A stretch of DNA of 64,000 bases from Mauremys mutica (taxonomy: Eukaryota; Chordata; Testudines; Geoemydidae). How positions within the stretch are numbered: position 1 is the first letter of the stretch; each line of letters starts with the position of its first letter. A model generated the notes under the pieces. It did not search any database. It worked only from the letters and a program-made list of their open reading frames with translations, and was not told the DNA's origin. Location of the stretch: contig NC_059074.1 in assembly GCF_020497125.1 (NCBI RefSeq), positions 192,443,415 through 192,507,414 on the forward strand. The letters are read 5' to 3'. The translations under genes and the position numbers were made by a program. This document shows positions 1 through 10,929 of this stretch, piece by piece.

Positions 1-936
1 GAAATTAAAGGCCACAGTGTTGGGCAGTTGAGATGTTCTTCCCACCACAGGGATGTTGAATGCTATTGTATTATGGTCACTATTTCCAAGTGGTCCTGCT
101 ATAGTTACCTCTTGGACCAGCTCCTGCACTCCACTCAGGATTAAATCTAGAGTCGCCTCTCCCCTTGTGGGTTCCCGTACCAGCTGCTCCATGAAGCAGT
201 CATTTAAAGTATCGAGAAATTTTATCTCTGCATTTCGTCCTGAAGTGAAATGTTCCCAGTCAATATGGGGATAATTGAAATCCCCCACTATTATTGGGTT
301 CTTAATTTTGATAGCCTCTCTAATTTCCCTTAGCATTTCATCATCACTATTACTGTCCTGGTCAGGTGGTCGATAATAGATCCCTACTGTTATATTTTTA
401 CTAGAGCATGAAATTTCTATCCATAGAGACTCTATGGAACCTGTGGATTCGCTTAAGATTTTTACTTCATTTGAATCTACACTTTCTTTAACATATAGTG
501 CCACTCCTCCCCCTGCACGGCCTGTTCTGTCCTTCTGATATATTTTGTACCCCGGAATGATTGTGTCCCATTGATTGCTCTCAGTCCACCAGGTTTCTGT
601 GATGCCTATTATATCTATATCCTCCTTTATCACAAGGCACTCTAGTTCACCCATCTTATTATTTAGACTTCTGGCATTTGTGTACAAGCACTTTAAAAAC
701 TTGTTCCTGTTTATTAGCCTGCCTTTTTCTGATGTGCCAGATTCTTTTTTATGTGACTGTTTATCATCTGATCCGGCCCTTACATTATACTTCTCATTCC
801 TCTGCTCCTGACTATAACCTGGAGATTCTCTATCATCAGACTCTCCCCTAAGAGAAGTCTGTGTCCGATCCACACGCTCCTCTGCAGCAGTCGGCTTTCC
901 CCCATCTCCTAGTTTAAAAACTGCTCTACAACCTTT
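1..936 (-). CDS. CR1 ORF2, N-terminal APE-type endonuclease domain (partial at window edge)
   Basis: Reading the - strand from 936 to 1 gives 312 codons without a stop, and the frame leaves the window still open. The first in-frame ATG is at 654-652, but the frame is open upstream of it and overlaps the end of ORF1, so initiation is unclear. Apurinic endonuclease motifs appear in the correct order: YTNARSL, GITETWW, an IYYRPP block, VGDFNYP and GNSDH. These supply the metal-binding and catalytic Asn, Glu, Asp and His of the fold. The domain nicks target DNA to prime reverse transcription. The reverse transcriptase domain would follow outside the window. No frameshift or nonsense codon was seen in the part visible. 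Confidence 0.85.
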
Positions 937-1679
937 TTAATGTTTAGCGCCAGCAGTCTGGTTCCACTTTGGTTTAGGTGGAGCCCATCTCTCCTGTATA
1001 GGCTCCTCCCATCCCAGAAGTTTCCCCAGTTCCGAATGAACGTGAACCCCTCCTCTCTACACCATCGTCTCATCCACGCATTGAGACTCTGAAGCTCTGC
1101 CTGCCTACCTGGCCCTGCGCGTGGAACTGGGAGCATTTCTGAAAATGCCACCATAGAGGTCCTGGATTTCAGTCTCTTCCCTAGCAGCCTAAATTTGGCT
1201 TCCAGGACATCTCTCCTACCCTTCCCTATGTCATTGGTACCTACATGTACCACGACCACCGGCTCCTCCCCAGCACTACACATAAGTCTATCTAGATGCC
1301 TCGAGAGAGCCGCAACCTTCGCACCAGGCAGGCAAGTCACCGTACGGTTCTCCCGGTCATCACAGACCCAGCTATCTACATTTCTAATAATCGAATCTCC
1401 CATTACTAACACCTGCCTTTTCCTAGAAACTGGAGTTCCCTCCCCCGGAGAGGCAACCTCAGTGTGAGAGGCAACCCCAGCACCATCTGGAAGGAGGGTC
1501 CCAACTACGGGAAGGTTTCCCTCTGCTCCCATTGACTGCCCTACTTCCCTGGGCCCTTCTTCCTCCTCAACAGCACAGCAGCTGCCATTGCCTTTTTGTT
1601 TGTTTAAGGAAGACAGTGATATTGCATTGGCAAATTCCCCATAGAAAGAAAGAGTGGAACAAAAGAATAATAAAGGCAC
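909..1679 (-). CDS. CR1 ORF1 protein with SGNH/GDSL esterase domain
   Basis: A 256-codon open frame. The C-terminal two thirds is an SGNH/GDSL-type hydrolase, the domain known from the ORF1 of CR1/L3-clade LINEs. The catalytic blocks are readable and complete: GDS (block I, in VMGDSII), GTND (block III, in HVGTNDIG) and DGLHLN with the Asp/His pair (block V) near the C terminus. In the family ORF1 is thought to bind RNA or membranes and help retrotransposition; that is family knowledge. The N terminus (about 80 residues) is low in recognisable motifs and may include 5' UTR-derived sequence, so the true start is uncertain. The stop at 911-909 overlaps the upstream part of the ORF2 frame. Confidence 0.85.
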   Translation of the reverse strand: MPLLFFCSTLSFYGEFANAISLSSLNKQKGNGSCCAVEEEEGPREVGQSMGAEGNLPVVGTLLPDGAGVASHTEVASPGEGTPVSRKRQVLVMGDSIIRNVDSWVCDDRENRTVTCLPGAKVAALSRHLDRLMCSAGEEPVVVVHVGTNDIGKGRRDVLEAKFRLLGKRLKSRTSMVAFSEMLPVPRAGPGRQAELQSLNAWMRRWCREEGFTFIRNWGNFWDGRSLYRRDGLHLNQSGTRLLALNIKKVVEQFLN

Positions 1680-2785
1680 CTCAACTTTTCCTCATTCATG
1701 GAGGACAGTCTTATAATATGCATCCAGATATCCTCCAGTCACACAAGCTGAAAATTGTTCCACTTTACTGCAGCTCTGTAACCATATGGGAACCAATCCT
1801 GTCTGTGTTTTGTGCACATCCAAAATTCCTGCTGAATGACCTGCCCTGGGAGCATTACCAGTGACCCAGGGCTGGGGAGGCAGGAGGTGTTGGGGGGGGG
1901 AGGCACTGATGGGGGGGAGCCCAGGGCTGGGGCAGCAGCAGGGTGGGGGGAGGGCACTGGTGGGGAGGAAAGGGGGAAGCCCAGAGCTGGGGCAGCAGGG
2001 GGTGTGGGTCAGTGGGGGGAGAGCCCAGGATTGGGGCAGTAAGGGGGTACAGGGGGGAGCCCAGGGCTGGGACGGGGGGCAGCCAAATTTTTTTTTGCTT
2101 GGGGCAGCAAAAATCCTAGAGCCGACCCTGCCGGGTTCCCCCAGCCGCCGGAGCCCCGATCCCTTTAATTTGACCCTGAGGGCTCCCAGCCACCTCTTCA
2201 GCTGGGAGCCCCCGGTTGATTTAAAATAAAGTATCACCTCCCCACCCCCAACCTTCCTTTTTGGCCCACAGCTGTTTTGGTGGGGCGGCGCTGGGGAAGG
2301 AGGGTTTGTTTCTGCAGGGCTGGGCGGCCCTGGGGGGGGGGTGTTTCTGCGGGGCCGGGAGGTTTCGGCCCTCGGCTGTTTTCTTTGGAGGAATGTGGTC
2401 CTCGCCGCTTTACGAGTTGTGCAGGCCTGTGATAAACCATGTGTTTTCGGATGGGGTGCTGTCACAGGAGGGGCCTCTTTCACCTGATTCCTCTCCACAA
2501 ACAGTCCTCACGTACTCCTGCATAGGATCAGCACTGCGCACTTTATTTACAATGTGCTATACCTTGTCCGCCCACATCCTAAGGCTTTTACCTTCTCCCT
2601 AGGCATAGGGCAAGAGTGGGAAGAGATCTCACCTCCTTGAGATCCTGGGCTTCTCTAACCCTTATCCTGTTTACATCCCCTTATGCCTTCTTTCTCCAGT
2701 AAATCCGGTTCTATTTTTGCATCCTTTTCTTTCCCCACCACCTTGGGGTCTTCTCCCGGGTCTTTGGGTTCTTGGCTTGTCTCCC
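1680..2785. other. GC-rich non-coding stretch, partly repeat-derived
   Basis: Apart from the G-rich tandem repeat, this stretch has no exon I can support. The segment 2096-2230 (ending in a purine-poor stretch before AATAAAG) has the look of an interspersed element, but I cannot name the family. Confidence 0.3.
1861..2095. repeat. G-rich imperfect tandem repeat
   Basis: About five degenerate units built on the phrase AGCCCAGGGCTGGGGCAG, at roughly 1861, 1918, 1977, 2021 and 2057, separated by poly-G runs. Base composition is strongly G-biased on this strand. It sits beside a GC-rich interspersed sequence (2096-2450). The long proline-rich frames across it on the - strand come from this composition and are not genes. 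Confidence 0.6.
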
Positions 2786-2789
2786 ATCA

Positions 2790-4120
2790 ACTAAGTCCCA
2801 TTTCTTTTTTCTCTAGCCTCCCTTTGGCTTCTTGATCTATTCCTTGACACCTCACCCACCCTGGTCCTGCCCTTTCTCGGCATTTGGGTTTCCAGGAATT
2901 CCTTCCGTTCCCTAAAGGAAAATGGCTCCCATATGTCATGATTAATACCAGTTGAGGCAAGGGTCTGACCACCCCAACCTGCTGCCATCTTGGCTTTTCC
3001 TGCAGCCACTGTACTTGTGCCACAGGACGCCTGCTCCATTTTCCATCATTGCTGAGGTCGTTGCCCTTTCTCTGGCTGTGGTTCACCTCCCTCTAGCAAG
3101 AGAGGGACCCTCCCATCCACGTTTTGACAACAGGCTGATTTTCCTCTGTTCTGTCCCCCAGGGCAAGTCTACGTGTTGCAATGCATATAGGGACATGCTG
3201 TCTTCAGGTGTCCCCTCCCACAGGCATAACACCCTCTTGGCTGGGTCTCAGGCCTCCTGGCCCCTAACCCTCCTTTTCTCACCCTGTCCTGTGACCTCTG
3301 ATGATTTCTTTCTGCAGAATCCCAAGCAAATATTGCTGCCGCTCTTCCAGCCTTGCCAGTTGCACCTGCAGATATAACTGTCTCCCACTGCCTCTTTTGG
3401 TTCTCTAGGATCTGCAAGAGGAGTGCCTGGAATGCCTTTGGGTGCTTCTAACACAGTGTTTCTCAAACTGGGGTCACCACTTGTGTAGGGAAAGCCCCTG
3501 GCGGGCCGGACTGGTTTGTTTACCTGCCCCGTCCGCAGGTCTGACCGATCACTGCTCCAGGCCAATGGGAGCTGCTAAAAGTGGCGCGGGCCGAGGGACA
3601 TACTGGCCGCCACTTTCAGCAGCTCCCATTGGCCTGCAAGGGCAAACCGTGGCCAGTGGGAGACGCGATCGGCCAAACCTCTGGACGGGGCAGGTAAACA
3701 AACCGGCCCGGCCCACCAGGGGCTTTCCCTACACAAGCAGCGACCCCAGTTTGAGAAACACTGCTCTAACACAACATGTTGGTGTCGCCACACCCAAACC
3801 CTAGTGACTCCGGGGAGACTTTGTAGCAGTTGCTCAAGCATAATAGAGTGCGTTATCTCCCCGGTTCCTCAGTCACCTGGCCTCAGCCACCTCGCAGCCC
3901 AATCTGATGACTTAGAACCTTTGCCCCAAAATTGTGTCCCTTCCAACCACCTTGCCGACCAAAACTGCTGGCTGTCAGGATAACAAGGACCGTCTCTTTT
4001 GTTGCTGGGTCCGCTGAAACTCTTGAAGGATTTTCAGTTATTCCTTCTGTTGTTCCGTTACCCAGGCACAAGTTCCTGGTCCACCATGCCCTCTCATCAG
4101 TTCCCCTCTCCAGCCCTTCT
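2790..4120 (-). pseudogene. Decayed Gag-protease relic of a Gmr1-like LTR retrotransposon with SCAN-like capsid region
   Basis: On the - strand the relic reads, in order: a SCAN-like segment (about 3925-3780, WAARWLRP...MLEQLLQSLP...VWVWRHQ); a MITE insertion (3454-3763); a zinc-knuckle remnant (about 3215-3170, CYACGRGHLKTAC, one residue shorter than the usual CX2CX4HX4C); and a protease-like tail (about 3040-2900, PVAQV...VGVV...FPLG). The same blocks occur in the same order in the better preserved element at 29772-31148, which is how this relic was recognised. It has frameshifts and an in-frame stop inside the SCAN-like block. I did not find its LTRs. Seen: motif order and the alignment with the second copy. 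Family knowledge: SCAN domains are thought to derive from the capsid of Gmr1-like Gypsy elements. Confidence 0.65.
3454..3763. mobile_element. hAT-type fold-back MITE
   Basis: A 310-bp element with long terminal inverted repeats starting CAGTGTTTCTCAAACTGGGG, the Charlie-like hAT end. The two ends are complementary for tens of bases, and the centre is also palindromic (the segment around 3560-3585 pairs with that around 3615-3640), so the whole element can fold back. Flanks are TTCTAACA (3446-3453) and CTCTAACA (3764-3771), an 8-bp target duplication with one mismatch. It has no coding capacity and interrupts the older Gag relic. Confidence 0.88.
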
Positions 4121-4426
4121 TCTACATCAGAAAGTGAAATACATTGGGCAAGGACCCGCTCCCTGCTGCTGTTTCCCTGGACTTCTTCCTAGCCAGCCTT
4201 TCTCCCCCATAACTTCTCTGGGTTGATCCTTCTTTCAGGGCTAGGATCCGACGGCTTATTCTTCCCTTGGGTTTCCTCCTACCCACCTCTCTGTTCCTAG
4301 AGAGCGAAGGCAGATTCCCTCCCTGAAGCCCTCTTCTGCTCAAAACTTCCTGGCTTTATACTAACCAGACTGCTCTGGCCCATCTGGGCCTCATAAGTCA
4401 GGATCAGGTAAGTCTGGTGCTTGCTC

Positions 4427-4457
4427 TCTCTCTCTCTCACTCACACACACACACAGG
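4427..4457. repeat. (CT)n(CA)n microsatellite
   Basis: A compound dinucleotide run: CT repeats followed by CA repeats. Confidence 0.9.
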
Positions 4458-7140
4458 TGCCACCTGGAATGTAAATGGGCCTCTCGTGCCCACATTAACC
4501 CCTACAGGGCCTGATGAGGTACATACCCCAACATGGGCTATTACATTTCTGCCACCACCCTATAACCCAGCATTAGATTCTCTGCATTAATGCCTCATAC
4601 CCAAGAAAGCTGCATGTAATCTCTGATGTTGCACCGACAGCGCTGCCAACATGAACTCTTTCACTGCACCCCTCCACTGCACCCACCGCATTATACATAC
4701 CATTGGCATGAAGATATACCTAGGCCGTTCAGCGACACAGCTGGGGTGCTCTCTTAGATGCCTACAGCACTCAGGCAAATCAAACTACACTTAAGGGGAG
4801 TTACCCATTGAACGCTGTTTATTCAAATTACTGTGTAGACAGAAAAAATATCAATACATTGTTTGTCTGAGTGTTAAATAAAAGAAATAAATAATACTAC
4901 AATGAAACAGCCACCTCACTGTCTAAAAGCAGAAGCAAAAGACCTCAAAGGAATGTACAGCATTAACCAGCCCAGTTGGTGCTAACTCAGCATATCACAT
5001 AGTGCCTGCAGCATTTCACATAGTGCTATTTTTCGAAAGCATGGGATTTTGGTTTTGCCTTCACTGATTCAAATAAAAACAAAACGCTTTCCCAAATCCT
5101 TTAAAAAAAATAAAGATAAGAAAAATAATTTTTATCGGTATTAGCCACGTCGCTGACTATCGCCTTGGAATTTTCAGTAGTTTGAGCTGCAGGGCAGACA
5201 TTGTATAAATATGGCTGTTTCGTTCTGGGCCCCCTGCATGATCGCTATTTTTACTTCTTGCAGCTGTATGCCACAGGACTGATGCACTGATTGGAAAAAG
5301 TAGTGGGCTCTCCAGAAATACATAACTATATGTGTGATAATATTGAAATGCTCCTGGATGGGGAAGGCAAAGCTACAGGGAAGTCAAGTGTTTGGAGACT
5401 ACTGGCGTTTTTGCTGCATCATGAGGTCAGGGAGAAGCCAAGCTTACAGGGCTATGTTGGGAGTGTGGTGTGGTCTAAGTACAGAGATCTCAGGGTATTA
5501 AAAGACGCACAAGTGCTACAAGGCTATGGGCTTCCTGCCTGCATCTGGACCAAACTCCCCACTCCATCAGGGCACAGAGCGGGATCCCATGGGAGCTAAT
5601 ATGGACCACATCCATGTGTCACATGAGTATCTCCCTGTGAGTTTGCTGTGTGCTGATGCTGCATAGAATGGGTCTTCTTTGGTACTGCCCCGCCACACCT
5701 CCCCCATAACTTGATGAGCACATCCACACAGCATTCACCAGGAGGTGTTTATGGGTTCCAGTGGGATACCATGAAGATTTCTCTCCCCTCTTACACACTT
5801 CTCAGCCACTTTTAGCCATTATTTGCATGTGTATTAGCCTATTATGCCTAAAAGAGGTCCAAAAGGGTGGTATTTATGCATACTGTGCCTCTTCAACTGG
5901 TGATAAGAACCACAGGATACCTGTTTCTGCAGATATTTTGCTTTAAGATACGTGGAGCAGGTTGTTAATTAATGGGTGCAGCCCAGATTGTTGTCCTGGA
6001 TTCTATTATTTTCTTGTTTATAACAAGAACAGCCATAACATTTGACATTTGGGTAATTCTTGTGAGTGAATGCTGGGATGGTAACAGCCACATTAACTTC
6101 ACATCTGAGAGCCCTGAGAAAGGCAAAATGAAACTCTGATCTACAGATGAAGAACAATCAGTAGACCAAGCAGAACTGGATGTGTGACTCTGACAGCTTT
6201 AATTCCATAAAGGATTGGGAGTTTTCCAAGATAAAATAGGCAGATTAGCAAGATGATAAGGCAACTTCTAAATTAAAATGGCTCTAACATCACTGGCACT
6301 TTTCATTTTATATTCAAAATGGAAAAAATAAATATGTTGGCTGTTAAACATGCCCATTCTATGTTTTCTTAATACATTCCCATGACTTTTGCCATATTTC
6401 CCCATGACTTTTCCTAAAAGGTCAGGACAAAAATCACAGCCCTAGCTACAGCTATAGAAGATGCTCATTCATACAGAAATAACAAGAAAAACTGCCCTCA
6501 GGCTTAACGTATAGATCTGACCTATCGTTTAGTAAGGAAACCAATTCCAATCAATGCTGGCCATTTCACACAATTTACCACAACATGATATGGCCAGTCC
6601 TAGAGACAGTTATAACTGATTCCTGATGGCAGCCATTATTAGATACCCCATTTTGAGGTCACGCTCTTTCCAGCTCTCTAACATAAGGTTACTGTATTTT
6701 TTTTACCCCAATTACATTTAATCCCACAAGAGTGTAACTCGCCACAACCAAAACTTTCTGCAATCCTCAAAATGCCTGAAATCCCATGCAGAGAGCTCTG
6801 AAAACAGAGAATTGTATTACAATGGGCAAATGAGATAGGAAAGAGTATTCTCCATGGGTCTCTTTTCTGAGTGCCAAAAAATATTGGTGTGGGTATATAG
6901 CAGAAGATTTGATCTTAATAACTGAGTTATCATACTACTCTAATCCCCTACCTGAAAAAAAAGATGCATTTCATATAGTTAGAATGGCATTTCCAAGATT
7001 ATTCAGTGTTGGCTAAGCCTCTCCCATTGACATAAATGGGAGATTTACATTGACTCAAAAGGGGGCTGAGTTCGGCCAACGCTGAGCAGTTTTGAAAATC
7101 CCACACTCTTAAAATGCTTTCCGCCCAAGACCGTCCTTAA
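4458..7140. other. No recognisable gene or named repeat
   Basis: A mostly AT-leaning stretch. The open frame at 5291-5599 (102 codons, +) matches nothing I recognise and has no splice or promoter context. Short direct repeats of CAGCATTTCACATAGTGC-like text occur around 4990-5030. Nothing else stands out by eye. Confidence 0.3.
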
Positions 7141-7540
7141 TATCCATAGATGGGATGTTAGATGGGATGGGATCTGAGTTACTACAGAGAATTCTTTCCT
7201 GGGTGTTGGCTGGTGAGTCTTGCCCACATGCTCAGGGTTTAACTGATCGCCATATTTGGAGTCGGGAAGGAATTTTCCTCCAGGGCAGATTGGCAGAGGC
7301 CCTGGAGGTTTTTCGCCTTCCTCTGCAGCATGGGGCACGGGTCACTTGCGGGACGATTCTCTGCAGCTTGAGGTCTTCAAACCACAATTTGAGGACTTAA
7401 ATAACTCAGACATAGTGTAGGGGTTTGTTATTGAAGTAGATGGGTGAGATTCTGTGGCCTGCATTGTGCAGGAGATCAGACTAGATGATCATAATGGTCC
7501 CTTCTGACCTTAAAGTCTGTGAGTCTATCTGTGCCCTCTT
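7141..7540 (+). mobile_element. CR1-type LINE 3' end
   Basis: The stretch reads as a CR1 3' UTR: an internal block with GGGAAGGAATTTTCCTCC and a terminus GATCATAATGGTCCCTTCTGACCTTAAAGTCTGTGAG, here described rather than given whole, which is typical of amniote CR1 tails. No coding part is attached, as expected for 5'-truncated copies. Confidence 0.7.
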
Positions 7541-8125
7541 ACAACATTATACTTATGATAAACCACCCTTTCCCCCTTTTAATCTTGCTCTATAGTCCTC
7601 TGTTTGACTGTCCATTGTGAGATGCCATTGTTTCACCATGTAACAACTTCCCCATGTTGGAGTTCTTGCTGTCTGTGACAGTCATTTATTGACTGCAGTG
7701 CTGCTAATGCAACTGAATGTGGCGAAAAGCTCTGAGAGGTGTGAGTTGCCCCAGTCATCTCTTCTCTATGGAAACTCAGAACACACACTTAGAACTGTAC
7801 ATGACATTATGTGATGCAGAAGTGTATTGTATGGTGGTCACATGTGACTGTAAGATCTTCATTGTATCTGTTCAGGTGTTCAGCAATACCCTTTCTTCTT
7901 GTTCTCCAAGGACACTACAATAAAAACACTTTGCTAAATAAATTAGACACACAAAGGGACACAGTTTATTTGATCTTCTGTTTGTCTTACTGGTGCTACA
8001 TTGCACTGGAATGTGAGCAGGCAATCCTTAAAAATAGGAAGAGAGGATATATTTTAGTGCTAAAATAGGTGAATTAGCTGAAAAATTCTCATGGCTGTTA
8101 CTCATGAGCTATACCATTAATGTAC

Positions 8126-9020
8126 TGTAGTGAGGTGGAATGGCCTCACTCCATGGCTGACAGGGAGGAATCACTCTCCACCCCCTGGTGGGTGGAACCA
8201 GGCTAGTCCCATCCGCCCCTCTCCTTACCGCCTCCCCCCCCCATGCTGGAAGCAGAGGGGCATAACAGGAAATATAAGAGGCGGGGCCTCTAGCTCAGTT
8301 GGGCCAGAGCCAGGGAAGAAGTCAGATGCCTCTGCCTTTCTGCCAGCTCCTGGACCAAGGACCAAGCAGTGCCAACCCCTGAAGGACAACCCCGAGAGAG
8401 GGGAGCTACTGAGACTGCCACCAGATGAGTACCCCAAGGAGCTGCCAGGACTGCTGGCTGCCACGTACCCCGAGGAAATCGAGGACCCATGAGCCACATA
8501 ACCCTATGAACAAGTAGGGAAAGGAAGTAGACCAGGGAAAACAGACATTGGTCTGGTTGTGTTGCTGAAACCACAGCCAGCGTGTTTTGGTAGGAGCCCT
8601 GCTACCCTAGTGGTGGAGCCCCTTGCCACTGATAGGGCCCTGAGCTGGGAGCCAGTGGAGTAGGGTGGGCCTGGGTCTCCCTACCTCCTGCTGCTGATCT
8701 CACTCCTGGGGTGGCAGCCTACCCACCTTAGGCCAGATGGACTGACACAGCCAGGGAGCTACACTATAGACTGATACTGCTCAGCCTGCCCAGAGAGCTA
8801 GAGCCTGACTATGTTTGTATCTGCCTCAGCCAGGGACCTGGGCTAAAGACTGCTAATTGCCCCTGCCCTGCCCTGCCCTAAGGGGCCAGGGCCCTAGATT
8901 CTTTACTGACACATACCATGCTAATCCTTTGTCAACTGGCTGTCAGCCACTAGGTGGCATAGTGAGGCGGAGTGGCCTCCCTCTGAGGCTGACAAGGAGG
9001 AACCACTTGAACCCACTACA
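8126..9020 (+). mobile_element. Solo LTR, family A, with GTAC target duplication
   Basis: An 895-bp segment starting TGTAGTG and ending CACTACA (a 7-bp terminal inverted repeat of the TG...CA type), flanked on both sides by GTAC (8122-8125 and 9021-9024). A TATA-like ATATAAGAGG lies near 8272. The terminal about 45 bp at each end resemble each other (8128-8173 and 8959-9004). A homologous copy in the opposite orientation lies at 42211-43035, where the TATA position reads TATAAAAGG. Frames inside are not genes. Confidence 0.8.
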
Positions 9021-9024
9021 GTAC

Positions 9025-9620
9025 CCTCTGCTTAACAGCCTGGACAATTATATGGATGCAAGAATATTCAGAGTCACAATAGAAAATGCTAACAAAAAAT
9101 TGGAAGGGATATAAAACCTTCTGCTTCAGGCAATCTCTAACTATTAGCAATTAGGAGGAGACCTTCATAGAGGCTGATTGTGCACATCTGCTAGTTTCGG
9201 GGTTTCTTGCATCTTTCTCTGAAGCATCTGATACTGGCCACTGTTGGAAGTAGGATATTGCACTAGAGTCTATTGGCTTGAGCTGGTATGACAATTCCTA
9301 TGTGTCTTGCGTTAACAGAATTTTAAAGTACTTATCTATACGCACATCTTCCCAAAAGAAATTCGGCGCTAAGTCCTGGAGCCACTGAAGTCAATGGGAA
9401 TTCTGCCACTGACCTCAATGGCGCAAGAAGTTGGCCCTTTATGCAGAATTGGGAGTGTACTGGATTACAAAATTATTTCCTACATTCTTGAAGCATGCAC
9501 AGTGTGGAAAGGGGCACACAAGCTGTTATGGGCAGTGCTCATTGGCAACATTGCCTAGTAGTTAGAACACTAGGTCGCTACTTTCCCCACCTCCAATGTC
9601 TCTCACTGGCCACTGTCATG
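9025..9620. other. Non-coding, no recognised element
   Basis: Contains short phrases such as GAAGTCAATGGGAATTC (about 9388) that recur in ancient amniote repeats, but no boundaries can be set. Confidence 0.25.
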
Positions 9621-9623
9621 CCC

Positions 9624-10323
9624 TGTGATGGTCTGGCTTTTGGTGCGTGTTGACTCAATCCTCTGGTCAAGTCACCAATTAGCCTTATCCCTCCATGGAG
9701 TAACAGAGTCCCAGGGAAAAAATTGGGTCCCACGCCCTCACAACTGGGGGGAACTTCAGTCAGTCTTTTGGCCCCTGCCTGTGTCCAGTCCCAGTTGCAG
9801 AGTTTACAGAGTTTTTTTCCTCCCCTAGCTTCCCAAGAGGGAGACTGGAAGTGAGGATTTTCATGCTTTTCATAATAAGGGTGGTTGGTAGGGGAGTCCA
9901 GGCCTTCCCACTCCACCAAGCTCTGGCCTAGGGCCCTGTAAGAGGCAACAATGGCTAGCACATGGGAGTGCCTTAAGTCTGCCTCCCTCTCCCTCTTCCT
10001 ACCACTCACAACCCTGCCAATATCTTACAGCTTGAGACAAAGTAGTAACAAAAAAGAGAGTAACTGAACCTTCAGCCCCTCAGGGCTCAGCAGGCAGGTG
10101 CCTGCTCCCTGGAAAAGGCTTCTGCAGCATCCTTCTTCCAGAGCACTTAAGGTAGATCCTTCACCCTGCCCTACCACAGGCCGTTGCGAGCTGTCTGGCT
10201 CCCTTTTAAGCTCCACCTCCAGCTGGAGCGTGTTCTGCAGGTGGGGATGGACAGGGTCACCTGAGCCCAGAGTTACTCCCTAACCCCTTCAGTTCCAGTG
10301 TGATGTTTTTACACCCCACCACA
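9624..10323 (-). mobile_element. Possible solo LTR
   Basis: The segment begins TGTGATGG and ends CCCCACCACA, fitting a TG...CA LTR, and on the - strand it has a TATA-like CTTAAAAGGG (near 10205). No target duplication was found, so the boundaries and the call are tentative. Open frames within it are not supported as genes. Confidence 0.35.
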
Positions 10324-10929
10324 TACGCATGCATCTTGTCTTCAAGCATCTCTTCTTCCATCTGTCTGTATTCTGCTTTGAGCAAGGGTCCCTTCTGACT
10401 GATTAGCTTGGTGTGCTTGCTCTGATGGGTTGCTGGAGTATGAGGCAGAAAGACTCTCTTGACCTTGTACTCCAGTTCAGTGCAAGAGTCATATGATGCC
10501 TTATTGGAAGCCCAACTAGCTACAGCTCTTTAACAATGTGAGCTAAGACAAACCACTGGAGGCTTTCCCTTATAATAGCTACTCACTGGTCATATCAGAC
10601 AGCTTGGGGGTGAGGCCTCCCACACTACAGTCAGTCGAAGGTTCTCTCACCGTTCACCCAAGTCCAGTGGTGGCTTTTTTGACAGGTGAGGCCCAAACCA
10701 CAAAACAGTTATTTCCACCCCACCCACTGTATAATTGAATAGCTATTAATAGCATAGCCTTATTTATTGTGAAGATGTGGCAAGTGAACCCAAGAGCTGA
10801 AGCTCCCACCATCACCACTGCTAGCTGGGCTAGTGCAGGGAGTGGTGCATGAGCTGGGCCTGGGACTTGGCAGCAGTTCATTGCACACACGGCCCACGCC
10901 ATGGGGGAAGGGCTGGGGAGGTGCAGGGC

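Larger units (their letters stand above)
1..1679 (-). mobile_element. CR1 LINE, 5' part (ORF1 plus start of ORF2), runs off left edge
   Basis: A non-LTR retrotransposon of the CR1 clade read on the - strand. ORF1 (909-1679) and ORF2 (936 down to position 1) are both open, which is unusual among the CR1 copies here, most of which are broken. The order esterase ORF1 then endonuclease ORF2 is the standard CR1 arrangement. The remainder of ORF2 (reverse transcriptase) and the 3' UTR lie outside the window. I cannot place the 5' end precisely beyond 1679. Seen: both frames and their motifs. Inferred: this could be a relatively young copy. Confidence 0.9.

Noticed and set aside
1692..2498. 268-codon proline-rich frame on the - strand
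   Set aside because: It results from the G-rich tandem repeat; there are no domains or splice context.
5291..5599. 102-codon frame on the + strand
   Set aside because: No recognisable motif, no promoter or splice signals, and no relation to neighbouring elements.
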